From positions 24,437 to 88,436 of the forward strand of contig NZ_JARGZF010000001.1 of the NCBI RefSeq assembly GCF_029222705.1: DNA of 64,000 nucleotides, written 5' to 3'. This document shows, in pieces, positions 33,315-42,221 of this stretch. The translations under genes were made by a program, and so were the position numbers. Origin of the DNA: Knoellia sp. p5-6-4 (GTDB lineage Bacteria > Actinomycetota > Actinomycetes > Actinomycetales > Dermatophilaceae). The number at the start of each line of letters is the position of its first letter. Position 1 is the stretch's first letter. The notes beneath the pieces were generated by a model. It searched no databases. It was given only the letters and a program-made list of their open reading frames with translations, and had not been told where the DNA came from.

Positions 33315-36300
33315 GCACCACCGACCGGCCCGGCACCACCCACGGGACAGCAGGATTCGACGGCCCCCTGTCCGAGGCCCTGGTGGGCACCCGGCGCTTC
33401 TTCACGCGCGCCGAGGTCTCCGCGGACAAGCGCAGCCTCCACGCCAAGGGCGGCCGCGCCGGCGACGCGTTCTACCGCGACCGCTGGAGCCACGACAAGG
33501 TCGTGCGGTCGACGCACGGCGTGAACTGCACGGGCAGCTGCTCGTGGAAGGTCTACGTCAAGGACGGCATCATCACGTGGGAGGCCCAGCAGACCGACTA
33601 CCCGTCGACCGGCGCCGACCGGCCGGAGTACGAGCCACGCGGATGCCCGCGTGGCGCGGCCTTCTCCTGGTACACGTACTCCCCCACCAGGATCCGCTAC
33701 CCCTACGTCAGGGGCGTCCTGCTCGAGATGTACCGCGAGGCCAAGCAGCGCCTCGGTGACCCGGTGCTCGCCTGGGCCGACATCGTGAACGACCCCGCAA
33801 AGGCCAAGCGCTACAAGGCCGCTCGCGGCAAGGGCGGTCTCGTCCGCGCCTCGTGGGGCGAGGCCGCGGAGATCGTCGCCGCCGCCAACGTGCACACCAT
33901 CAAGCAGTGGGGCCCCGACCGCGTCGCCGGTTTCTCCCCCATCCCCGCGATGTCGATGGTCAGCCACGCGTCGGGGGCGCGGTTCACCTCGCTCATCGGC
34001 GGCTCGATGCTCTCGTTCTACGACTGGTACGCCGACCTGCCCGTGGCGTCGCCGCAGATCTGGGGCGACCAGACCGACGTGCCCGAGTCGGGCGACTGGT
34101 GGGACGCGGGCTACCTCATGATGTGGGGCTCCAACATCCCGGTCACCCGCACCCCGGACGCCCACTGGATGGCAGAGGCCCGCTACCGCGGCCAGAAGGT
34201 CGTCGTCGTGGCGCCCGACTACGCCGACAACGTGAAGTTCGCCGACGAGTGGCTGCCCGCCGCACCCGGCACCGACGGCGCCCTGGCGATGGCCATGGGC
34301 CACGTGGTGCTCAAGGAGTTCTTCGTCGACCACCAGGTCGAGTACTTCGAGGAGTACACGCGGAAGTACACCGACCTGCCCTTCCTCGTGGCCCTCGAGC
34401 CGTATGCCGCCAAGGACGGCTCCACTGCGTACCGCGCCGGCAAGTTCCTCACCGCCTCCGACCTCCGTGGCGCCGAGGCCGCGTCTGAGAACGCCGAGTT
34501 CAAGACGGTGCTCGTCGACAGCCGCACCGGCCAGCTCGTGGTGCCGAACGGCACCCTCGGCGACCGGTTCGGCGACAGCGGCGCGGGTAGGTGGAACCTC
34601 GACCTCGGCGACGTCGTGCCGGCCCTGAGCCTGCTCGACACCCGCGACGACACCGCGATGGTGGACCTGCCACGCTTCGACCTCGCCGAGGGGGCCGCCC
34701 CGGTGCTCAAGCGTGGCGTGCCGGTGCGGCGGGTCGGCGACCGCCTGGTGACCACCGTCTTCGACCTGCTGCTCGCGCAGTACGGCGTCGGGCGAGAGGG
34801 ACTCCCGGGCTCGTGGCCAGGCGGCTACGACGACGTCGACGGCCTCTACACGCCGGCCTGGCAGGAGCCCATCACGGCCGTGCCCGCGGAGAAGGTGGCC
34901 CGCATCGCGCGGGAGTTCGCGCAGAACGCCGCCGACACGCAGGGCCGCTCGATGATCATCGTCGGAGCCGGAACCAACCACTGGTACCACTCGGACACCA
35001 TCTACCGCTGCATGCTGCTGCTGACGACCATCACGGGCTGCCAAGGCCGCAACGGCGGTGGCTGGGCCCACTACGTCGGCCAGGAGAAGGCACGGCCGAT
35101 CACGGGCTGGGCGCAGATGGCCTTCGGCCTCGACTGGGCGCGGCCGCCGCGGCAGATGATCCAGACGGCCTACTGGTACATGCACACCGACCAGTACCGC
35201 TACGACCACTACACGGCCGACACCATGGCGGCACCCACCGGCACCGGCCTGTTCGACGGCATGAGCACGGCCGACCAGCTGGCCCTGTCGACCCGACTGG
35301 GCTGGATGCCGTCGTACCCCACCTTCAACCGCAACCCGCTCGACCTCGCCGACGAGGCCGAGGCTGCCGGCAAGCCGATCGGCGAGTACGTCGTCGAGCA
35401 GCTCAAGGCCGGCGACCTGCGCTTCGCGGTGGAGGACCCGGACGCGCCGGAGAACTGGCCGCGGGTGCTGATGATGTGGCGCGCCAACCTCTTCGGCTCC
35501 TCGGCCAAGGGCAACGAGTACTTCCTCAAGCACCTCCTCGGCACCGACAACTCCGTGTCGGCGACGGAGACCGCCGAGGCCGCCCGGCCGAAGGACGTGG
35601 TCTGGCGCGAGGAGGCGCCCGAGGGCAAGCTCGACCTGCTCTGCGTCCTCGACTTCCGGATGACGAGCTCGACGATCTTCAGCGACGTCGTGCTGCCGGC
35701 CGCCACGTGGTACGAGAAGCACGACATCAACACCACGGACATGCACCCGTTCATCCACTCGTTCAACCCGGCGATCAGCCCGCCGTGGCAGACGAAGACG
35801 GACTGGGACATCTTCCAGGCGGTCTCCGAGGCGTTCGCGCCGCTGGGCGCCAAGCACCTCGGGGTGCGCAAGGACGTCGTGGCCGCTCCCCTGCTGCACG
35901 ACACCGCGGAGGCGATGGCGACCCCGCACGGCCGCGTCCGCGACTGGAAGAAGGGCGAGTGCGAGCCCGTGCCGGGCAAGACCATGCCGAAGCTCGTCGT
36001 GGTCGAACGTGACTACGGCGCCATCTTCGACAAGATGGGCGCGCTCGGGCCGCTGATGGAGAAGCTCGGCACGACCCAGAAGGGCATCACCTACAACGTC
36101 GAGCGCGAGGTCGACTACCTGCGGCACAAGAACGGCGCGATCCGCGGCGGCGTCGCCGACGGGCGGCCCTCGCTCAAGCGCGACGTGCACGTCGCCGAGA
36201 CGATCATGGCGTTGTCGGGCACGACCAACGGCCACCTCGCCACCCAAGGCTTCAAGACCTTGGAGAAGCGCACCGGCCAGCTCATGCACGACCTGGCCGC

Positions 36301-37042
36301 GGAGCACGAGGGCAAGCAGATCACCTTCGCCGACACCCAGGCCGCGCCCGTGCCGGTCATCACCAGCCCCGAGTGGTCGGGCTCGGAGTCCGGCGGTCGC
36401 CGCTACTCCCCGTTCACCATCAACGTCGAGCGGCTCAAGCCGTGGCACACGCTCACGGGACGCCAGCACTTCTACCTCGACCACGACTGGATCCAAGAGC
36501 TCGGCGAAGGGCTGCCCGTCTACCGTCCACCGCTCAACATGACCGAGATCTTCGGGGAGCCCGCGATCGGCAGCCAGAGCGAGCTCGGCGTCAGCGTCCG
36601 CTACCTGACCCCGCACAACAAGTGGTCGATCCACAGCGAGTACCAGGACAACCTGTTCATGCTCTCGCTCTCGCGCGGCGGCCAAGCGATCTGGATCTCC
36701 GACAAGGACGCCGCCAAGGTCGGCATCAAGGACAACGACTGGGTCGAGGCGGTCAACCGCAACGGCGTCGTCAACGCCCGCGCCATCGTCAGCCACCGGA
36801 TGCCGGAGGGCACGGTCTACATGCACCACGCCCAGGACCGGCTGATCGACGTCCCCCTGACGGAGAAGACCGGCCGTCGCGGCGGCATCCACAACTCGCT
36901 CACCCGCATCCTCGTGAAGCCGAGCCACATCATCGGCGGCTACGCCCAGCTCGCCTTCGCGTTCAACTACCTCGGACCGACCGGCAACCAGCGCGACGAG
37001 GTGACGGTCATCCGCCGTCGGTCACAACGAGTCGAATACTGA
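33311..37042 (+). CDS. narG: Respiratory nitrate reductase alpha subunit
   Basis: The 1243-residue catalytic subunit, which reduces nitrate to nitrite at a bis-MGD molybdenum centre on the cytoplasmic side. H69-x3-C73-x3-C77-x34-C112 is the exact FS0 [4Fe-4S] ligand pattern. The Mo-ligating Asp lies in QTDVPESGDWW, and WGSNIPVTRTPDAHW follows. The C-terminal cofactor domain contains YLTPHNKWSIHSEYQDN. There is no twin-Arg leader of the periplasmic type, so this is the membrane-bound, inward-facing enzyme. The GTG overlaps the hemerythrin stop as GTGA. Length matches E. coli NarG (1247). Confidence 0.98.
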   Translation: MSTTDRPGTTHGTAGFDGPLSEALVGTRRFFTRAEVSADKRSLHAKGGRAGDAFYRDRWSHDKVVRSTHGVNCTGSCSWKVYVKDGIITWEAQQTDYPSTGADRPEYEPRGCPRGAAFSWYTYSPTRIRYPYVRGVLLEMYREAKQRLGDPVLAWADIVNDPAKAKRYKAARGKGGLVRASWGEAAEIVAAANVHTIKQWGPDRVAGFSPIPAMSMVSHASGARFTSLIGGSMLSFYDWYADLPVASPQIWGDQTDVPESGDWWDAGYLMMWGSNIPVTRTPDAHWMAEARYRGQKVVVVAPDYADNVKFADEWLPAAPGTDGALAMAMGHVVLKEFFVDHQVEYFEEYTRKYTDLPFLVALEPYAAKDGSTAYRAGKFLTASDLRGAEAASENAEFKTVLVDSRTGQLVVPNGTLGDRFGDSGAGRWNLDLGDVVPALSLLDTRDDTAMVDLPRFDLAEGAAPVLKRGVPVRRVGDRLVTTVFDLLLAQYGVGREGLPGSWPGGYDDVDGLYTPAWQEPITAVPAEKVARIAREFAQNAADTQGRSMIIVGAGTNHWYHSDTIYRCMLLLTTITGCQGRNGGGWAHYVGQEKARPITGWAQMAFGLDWARPPRQMIQTAYWYMHTDQYRYDHYTADTMAAPTGTGLFDGMSTADQLALSTRLGWMPSYPTFNRNPLDLADEAEAAGKPIGEYVVEQLKAGDLRFAVEDPDAPENWPRVLMMWRANLFGSSAKGNEYFLKHLLGTDNSVSATETAEAARPKDVVWREEAPEGKLDLLCVLDFRMTSSTIFSDVVLPAATWYEKHDINTTDMHPFIHSFNPAISPPWQTKTDWDIFQAVSEAFAPLGAKHLGVRKDVVAAPLLHDTAEAMATPHGRVRDWKKGECEPVPGKTMPKLVVVERDYGAIFDKMGALGPLMEKLGTTQKGITYNVEREVDYLRHKNGAIRGGVADGRPSLKRDVHVAETIMALSGTTNGHLATQGFKTLEKRTGQLMHDLAAEHEGKQITFADTQAAPVPVITSPEWSGSESGGRRYSPFTINVERLKPWHTLTGRQHFYLDHDWIQELGEGLPVYRPPLNMTEIFGEPAIGSQSELGVSVRYLTPHNKWSIHSEYQDNLFMLSLSRGGQAIWISDKDAAKVGIKDNDWVEAVNRNGVVNARAIVSHRMPEGTVYMHHAQDRLIDVPLTEKTGRRGGIHNSLTRILVKPSHIIGGYAQLAFAFNYLGPTGNQRDEVTVIRRRSQRVEY

Positions 37043-37054
37043 GGGGCAGTTCCG

Positions 37055-38728
37055 ATGAGAGTAATGGCACAGATGGCCATGGTGATGAACCTCGACAAGT
37101 GCATCGGGTGCCACACCTGCTCGGTCACCTGCAAGCAGGCGTGGACCAACCGCGCCGGCACGGAGTACGTCTGGTTCAACAACGTCGAGACCCGCCCGGG
37201 CCTGGGCTACCCCCGTGGGTACGAGGACCAGGAGACCTGGGAGGGCGGCTGGAAGCTGGGCCGGAACGGCAAGCTGACGCTGAAGTCCGGCGGCCGCTGG
37301 AAGAAGCTGGCCAACATCTTCTCCAACCCCAAGCTGCCGTCGATCGACGACTACTACGAGCCGTGGACCTACGACTACGAGACCCTGCTGAACGCCCCGG
37401 CGCAGAAGCACTTCCCGGTCGCCCGGCCGATCTCGCTCATCTCGGGCAAGCCGATGAACGTCAGCTGGTCGGCCAACTGGGACGACAACCTCGGCGGCAG
37501 CCACGAGCACGCCAGCCGTGACGTCATGCTCAAGAACATCACCGACAAGGTGAAGATGGAGTTCGAGCAGACCTTCATGTTCTACCTGCCGCGCATCTGC
37601 GAGCACTGCCTCAACCCCTCGTGCGCGGCGTCGTGCCCCAGCGGCGCCATCTACAAGCGCGCCGAGGACGGCATCGTGCTGGTCGACCAGGACAAGTGCC
37701 GAGGCTGGCGGATGTGCGTCTCGGGCTGCCCGTACAAGAAGGTCTACTTCAACCACAAGACCGGCAAGGCCGAGAAGTGCACCTTCTGCTACCCGCGCAT
37801 CGAGGTCGGCATCCCGACGGTCTGCTCCGAGACCTGCGTCGGCAGGCTGCGCTACATCGGCCTGGTCCTCTACGACGCCGACCGGGTGCTCGAGGCGGCG
37901 TCGGTGGAGGACGACCACGACCTCTACGAGGCGCAGCGCGACGTCTTCCTCGACCCCCACGACCCGGCGGTGCAGCGCGAAGCCGAGCGCGCCGGCATAC
38001 CTGGTGACTGGATCGAGGCCGCGAAGCGGTCGCCCGTCTACGCCCTGATCAACCGCTACCAGGTGGCCCTGCCGCTGCACCCGGAGTACCGGACCATGCC
38101 GATGGTCTGGTACATCCCGCCGCTCTCGCCCGTGGTGGACGTCATCAAGGACACCGGCCACGACGCGGAGGACCCGGGCAACCTGTTCGCCGCGATCGAC
38201 ACGCTGCGGATCCCGGTGGAGTACCTCGCCAACCTCTTCACAGCCGGCGACACCAAGCCGGTCGACGCGGTGCTCAAGAAGCTGGCGGCGATGCGCTCCT
38301 ACATGCGCGACATCAACCTCGGCCGCGACCCCGACGACTCGATCCCCGAGTCGGTCGGCATGGACGGCGAGACGCTCTACGACATGTTCCGGCTGCTGGC
38401 CATCGCGAAGTACGACGAGCGCTATGTCATCCCGACCGCGCACGCCGAGCAGGCCCACGCCCTGGAGGAGCTGGCCACCGAGTGCTCGCTCGACTACGAG
38501 GGTGGCCCCGGCATGATGGGCGAGTCCGGCCCGTTCGGCGAGGGCTCCGGCGAGCTCACGCCGGTGGCGGTCGAGAACTTCCAGATGCTCAAGCAGCGGC
38601 AGACGGCCGACACCCTCAGCGGGGCCGACCGCGGGAAGCTGCGGGGGCGGGTCAACCTCCTCAACTGGGACGGCAAGGGATCGCCGAGAGGCCTCTTCCC
38701 CAAGCGTGGCAAGGGAGATGACCACTGA
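37055..38728 (+). CDS. narH: Respiratory nitrate reductase beta subunit
   Basis: The 557-residue electron-transfer subunit. Four Cys groups are visible: CIGCHTCSVTCK, CEHCLNPSCAASCP, CRGWRMCVSGCP and CTFCYP ... CSETC. Trp replaces one Cys in the third (C-x2-W-x3-C), the hallmark of the [3Fe-4S] cluster FS4, so there are three [4Fe-4S] and one [3Fe-4S]. It passes electrons from NarI heme to NarG. The start could be the ATG used or the second ATG four codons later. Its stop overlaps the narJ start as TGATG. Confidence 0.98.
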   Translation: MRVMAQMAMVMNLDKCIGCHTCSVTCKQAWTNRAGTEYVWFNNVETRPGLGYPRGYEDQETWEGGWKLGRNGKLTLKSGGRWKKLANIFSNPKLPSIDDYYEPWTYDYETLLNAPAQKHFPVARPISLISGKPMNVSWSANWDDNLGGSHEHASRDVMLKNITDKVKMEFEQTFMFYLPRICEHCLNPSCAASCPSGAIYKRAEDGIVLVDQDKCRGWRMCVSGCPYKKVYFNHKTGKAEKCTFCYPRIEVGIPTVCSETCVGRLRYIGLVLYDADRVLEAASVEDDHDLYEAQRDVFLDPHDPAVQREAERAGIPGDWIEAAKRSPVYALINRYQVALPLHPEYRTMPMVWYIPPLSPVVDVIKDTGHDAEDPGNLFAAIDTLRIPVEYLANLFTAGDTKPVDAVLKKLAAMRSYMRDINLGRDPDDSIPESVGMDGETLYDMFRLLAIAKYDERYVIPTAHAEQAHALEELATECSLDYEGGPGMMGESGPFGEGSGELTPVAVENFQMLKQRQTADTLSGADRGKLRGRVNLLNWDGKGSPRGLFPKRGKGDDH

Positions 38729-39444
38729 TGCTCGGCCGCACCCGGCACCCGCGCCATCCCGCACCGCGCCTCGACGACCGCCAGCTCGCCACCGCGTGGC
38801 AGGTGGACTCCCTGCTCCTCGACTACCCCGACGAGGACCTGCTCGCCCGCCTCGCGGTGGTCCGGGAGGCCGTCGAGCCCCTGCCCGTGCCGGTGCGCGA
38901 GCCGGTGCGCCGCTTCACCGCGTTCCTGGAGACGACCCCCGTCGGTGAGCTCCAGCGCACCTACGTCGAGACCTTCGACGTCACGCGGCGCTGCTGCCTC
39001 TACCTGACCTACTTCGCGCACGGGGACACGCGCAAGCGCGGCCTGGCGCTCGTGCAGTTCAAGCAGGCGTACCGCAAGGCCGGCGTCGAGTTCGACGCCG
39101 CCGAGCTGCCCGACCACCTCAGCGTGGTGCTGGAGTTCGGTGCGGCCCACGACGCCGAGACGGCGTGGAAGCTGCTCAACGACCACCGCGCCGGCATCGA
39201 GATGCTGCGCATCGCCCTGGCGGACAAGGCATCCCCGTGGCACGACGTGGTGCTCGCCCTTGTGGCCACCCTGCCGGAGCTCAAGGGCGAGGACGAGGAG
39301 AAGATGCTCGCCCTCATCGCCCAGGGGCCACCCTCGGAGGAGGTCGGCCTCGACCTCCAGCCCTACGCGATGGACCCGCGGCTCAACCCCCGCCCGACTG
39401 AAAGCGTCGACCTCGGCCACACGATCCCGGTAGGAGCCCCCTGA
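38728..39444 (+). CDS. narJ: Nitrate reductase assembly chaperone NarJ
   Basis: A 238-residue all-helical TorD/NarJ-family chaperone. LLLDYPDEDLLARL, the central FDVTRRCCLYLTYFAHGDTRKRG and ELPDHLSVVLEFGA are family hallmarks. It holds apo-NarG while the molybdenum cofactor is inserted and before the enzyme joins NarI at the membrane; it is not part of the final complex. Start and stop overlap both neighbours by TGATG, ensuring stoichiometric translation. Confidence 0.95.
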   Translation: MLGRTRHPRHPAPRLDDRQLATAWQVDSLLLDYPDEDLLARLAVVREAVEPLPVPVREPVRRFTAFLETTPVGELQRTYVETFDVTRRCCLYLTYFAHGDTRKRGLALVQFKQAYRKAGVEFDAAELPDHLSVVLEFGAAHDAETAWKLLNDHRAGIEMLRIALADKASPWHDVVLALVATLPELKGEDEEKMLALIAQGPPSEEVGLDLQPYAMDPRLNPRPTESVDLGHTIPVGAP

Positions 39445-40166
39445 TGGACACCTTCCTGTTCCTGATCTTCCCGTACCTGTGCCTGGCCGTCTTCGTCGTC
39501 GGCCACTACTGGCGCTACAAGTACGACAAGTTCGGCTGGACCACGCGCTCGTCACAGCTGTACGAGAACCGTCTGCTGCGCTGGGGCAGCCCGCTGTTCC
39601 ACTTCGGGCTGCTCGGGGTGATCGCGGGCCACGTCATCGGGCTCGTGGTGCCGAAGTCGTGGACCGAGGCGCTCGGCATCAGCGAGGGCGCCTACCACCT
39701 CGTGGCCGTCACCGGTGGCCTCATCGCCGGCGCCGCCACGCTGGTGGGCCTGGTGATCCTCGTCTACCGCCGCCGCACCGTCGGCCCGGTCTTCTCGGCG
39801 ACAACGCGGATGGACAAGCTCATGTACGTCTTCCTCGGCGCGGTGATCGTGCTGGGCATCTGGAACACCTTGGCCGCCAGCACCTTCGGTCACTACGACT
39901 ACCGCGAGGACGTCTCCCCCTGGTTCCGCAGCATCTTCCTCTTCCAGCCGAAGCCGGAGCTCATGGCTGACGCGGCGCTCGGGTTCCAGCTGCACGCCCT
40001 CGTCGCCTTCGGTCTCTTCGCCCTCTGGCCGTTCACGCGTCTCGTGCACGTCTTCAGCGCGCCGCTTGGCTACGTCACGCGGCCCTACATCGTCTACCGC
40101 ACCCGCGACGAGGAGCGGGAGGGCACCCGCGCGCCGAGGCGGGGCTGGGAGAAGGCCAGCCGCTGA
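39444..40166 (+). CDS. narI: Respiratory nitrate reductase gamma subunit (cytochrome b)
   Basis: A 240-residue membrane protein with five helices that oxidises menaquinol and anchors NarGH. His53 (LFHFG), His63 (AGHVIG), His184 (QLHALV) and His202 (RLVHVF) match the four heme ligands of E. coli NarI, giving two b hemes on opposite membrane faces. FALWPFTRLVHVFSAP is the family signature. Last gene of the operon; it converges on the cyclopropane synthase operon with a 4-bp gap. Confidence 0.97.
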   Translation: MDTFLFLIFPYLCLAVFVVGHYWRYKYDKFGWTTRSSQLYENRLLRWGSPLFHFGLLGVIAGHVIGLVVPKSWTEALGISEGAYHLVAVTGGLIAGAATLVGLVILVYRRRTVGPVFSATTRMDKLMYVFLGAVIVLGIWNTLAASTFGHYDYREDVSPWFRSIFLFQPKPELMADAALGFQLHALVAFGLFALWPFTRLVHVFSAPLGYVTRPYIVYRTRDEEREGTRAPRRGWEKASR

Positions 40167-40170
40167 CCGC

Positions 40171-41439
40171 TCAGTCCCAGGACGGGGCGCGGGTCAGCTG
40201 CAGCTGGCTGACCCCGAGGTACCCGGTGCGGAAGCCGGCCTCGCAGTAGGCGAGGTAGAACTCCCACATGCGGCGGAACGTCTCGTCGAAGCCCTGCTCA
40301 TGGATCTGGGGCCAGTTCTCGGTGAACCGCTCCCGCCACAGGTGCAGGGTGCGGGCGTAGTGCGGGCCGAGCTCACGCCGCTGGGTCACCCGCAGGCCCG
40401 TGTGCGACGCGAGCGTCTGGTCGATGGCCTCCAGGGACGGGATCAGCCCACCGGGGAAGATGTACTTCTGTATCCACCCGAAGGACCGCCGGGTGGCGAG
40501 CATCCGCTCGTGCCCCATGGTGATCGCCTGGATCGCCACGCGACCACCGGGAGCGAGCAGCCGGTCGATGGCGGCGAAGTAGGTCGACCAGTACTCCTCG
40601 CCGACGGCCTCGATCATCTCGACGCTGACGATGGCGTCGAACTCACCCGCGACCTCGCGGTAGTCCTGGAGCCGGATCTCCACGAGGTGACCCACCCCGG
40701 CCTCCACCACGCGCTTCTGCGCGAGGTCGAGCTGTTCCTGGGACAGCGTCACCGTGGTCACGTGCGCACCCCGCTGCGCTGCCCGGACGGCCAGGGCCCC
40801 CCACCCGGTGCCGATCTCGAGCATCTTGGTGCCCGCACCGACCCCCGCGTAGTCGAGGACGCCGTCGATCTTGCGGAGCTGGGCACCCTCGAGGTCGGTG
40901 GCGCTGCGCACGTCGACCGTCTCGTCGAACCAGGCCGACGAGTAGCTCATGGTGGGGTCGAGGAAGGCCTCGAAGAGGTCGTTGCTGAGGTCGTAGTGCG
41001 CCGCGATGTTGGCGCGCGACCCCTCGAGGGTGTTCTCCTGGTGCTTGGGGATCCTCTTGTCGACGACGGCGCGCAGCCGCTGGAGCGGTTGAGGGACCAG
41101 CGTGCTCAGGCGAGCCGCGAACGGCGTCAGGAGGTCCGCCAGGTCGGTGCCCTCCCCGGCCTTCCAGTCGCCGGCCATGTAGGCCTCGCCGAAGCCGACC
41201 TTGGTGTCGCGGCCCAGCCGGGCGAAGAACGCGGTGGGACGCACGATGTGGAACTCGGGGGCGCCCGGGCTGGTGTCACCACCGCACACCCGACCGTCGG
41301 GGGTGGTCACCCGGACGGGGACCATGTGGACTGCACGCTCGAAGATGCTCCGGGCGATGCCCGCGTGGAGCGGAGCCCGCGGCGTGCGGACGATCGAGGA
41401 CCAGCGCATGGTCGTCGTGGACACCGTCATGTCGGTCAC
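40171..41439 (-). CDS. Cyclopropane-fatty-acyl-phospholipid synthase family protein
   Basis: A 422-residue SAM-dependent methyltransferase. The fold is complete: IAAHYDLSNDLFEAFLDPTMSYS, the SAM loop LEIGTGWGALAVRAAQRG, VSVEMIEAVGEEYW with the conserved Glu, and YIFPGGLIPS. It overlaps a DUF1365 protein, which in turn overlaps an FAD oxidoreductase; this trio is widespread in bacteria and makes or modifies cyclopropane or related fatty acids in membrane lipids. The GTG start (GTGA overlap) is preferred; an ATG three codons on is possible. A second, different cyclopropane-type enzyme lies at 14.7 kb. Confidence 0.88.
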   Translation of the reverse strand: MTDMTVSTTTMRWSSIVRTPRAPLHAGIARSIFERAVHMVPVRVTTPDGRVCGGDTSPGAPEFHIVRPTAFFARLGRDTKVGFGEAYMAGDWKAGEGTDLADLLTPFAARLSTLVPQPLQRLRAVVDKRIPKHQENTLEGSRANIAAHYDLSNDLFEAFLDPTMSYSSAWFDETVDVRSATDLEGAQLRKIDGVLDYAGVGAGTKMLEIGTGWGALAVRAAQRGAHVTTVTLSQEQLDLAQKRVVEAGVGHLVEIRLQDYREVAGEFDAIVSVEMIEAVGEEYWSTYFAAIDRLLAPGGRVAIQAITMGHERMLATRRSFGWIQKYIFPGGLIPSLEAIDQTLASHTGLRVTQRRELGPHYARTLHLWRERFTENWPQIHEQGFDETFRRMWEFYLAYCEAGFRTGYLGVSQLQLTRAPSWD

Positions 41440-42221
41440 ACACCTTCCTGTGCAGTGTGGTGGGGGCGCCGGACGACGGGCAGCCGCCGAAGCCAGAGCC
41501 AGATGCCGTGCACCCTTATCAGGGTCGAGACTCGTTGCGGCATGAGCGGCTTCGTCACCAGCTGGTGGACGATCGCGCGCCTCGATGCCGGGACGGGGCG
41601 GCCGTGCAGCGCCGCGGAGAAGGCGACCCGGCCGTGCCGTCGCAGCACGATCGTGGCGCCGACCCGCTCGGGCTCGAGGGCGAAGCGCATGTCGTAGCGG
41701 CCGCTGACGTCGTTGAAGGGTGAGACGTAGAACTCCTTGTCGGTGCCCACCCTCCCGTCGTCGCCCGGCCTCAGCAGGTAGGCGTGGCGTTCGCCGTAGG
41801 TGTTGTGCACCTCCGCGACGACGCAGCGCACGGCGTCGTCCCGGTCCAGGCACCAGAAGACGGACAAGGGGTCGAAGACGTGGCCGAGCACGCGAGCGTT
41901 GGCGAGCATGAGCACCCGTCCGGCCGGGTCGAGCCGTATGCCGCGCCCCGACACGAAGTGCTCGAGGTTCGCCTTGATGGTGCGGCTGGGGTCGCCGAGG
42001 TGGTCTGCGGAGCGGAAACCAGCGAAGGGCCTCAGCCACCACGGGAGCTGCGGGAGGCGGTCGAGGTCGACGAGCCACTGGTACACCCCGTGGCGGAAAC
42101 CGTGGCGCACCGGACCGGGGCGGTGGTGCGTCACCTGCCCCACGACGAGCGCCGGGACGGCGGGCACGCCTGCCCTGAGGCGTGGTCGGGCGGGCGTCGG
42201 CGCCACGAGGGCCGTCGTCAC
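41436..42221 (-). CDS. DUF1365-domain protein
   Basis: A 261-residue protein. VTHHRPGPVRHGFRHGVYQWLVDLD at the start, NARVLGHVFDPLSVFWC in the middle and KEFYVSPFNDVSGRYDMRF later are the conserved DUF1365 blocks. Its biochemical role is unknown, but it is nearly always between an amine-oxidase-like FAD protein and a cyclopropane synthase, as here with GTGA overlaps at both junctions, so it probably acts on the same lipid. Confidence 0.9.
   Translation of the reverse strand: MTTALVAPTPARPRLRAGVPAVPALVVGQVTHHRPGPVRHGFRHGVYQWLVDLDRLPQLPWWLRPFAGFRSADHLGDPSRTIKANLEHFVSGRGIRLDPAGRVLMLANARVLGHVFDPLSVFWCLDRDDAVRCVVAEVHNTYGERHAYLLRPGDDGRVGTDKEFYVSPFNDVSGRYDMRFALEPERVGATIVLRRHGRVAFSAALHGRPVPASRRAIVHQLVTKPLMPQRVSTLIRVHGIWLWLRRLPVVRRPHHTAQEGV

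Noticed and set aside
33227..36928. A 1233-codon open frame on the minus strand antisense to narG
   Set aside because: It is a shadow of GC-rich codon structure: the plus strand encodes an intact NarG with all cofactor ligands. The antisense product is Val/Arg/Gly/Asp-rich without any fold or motif.
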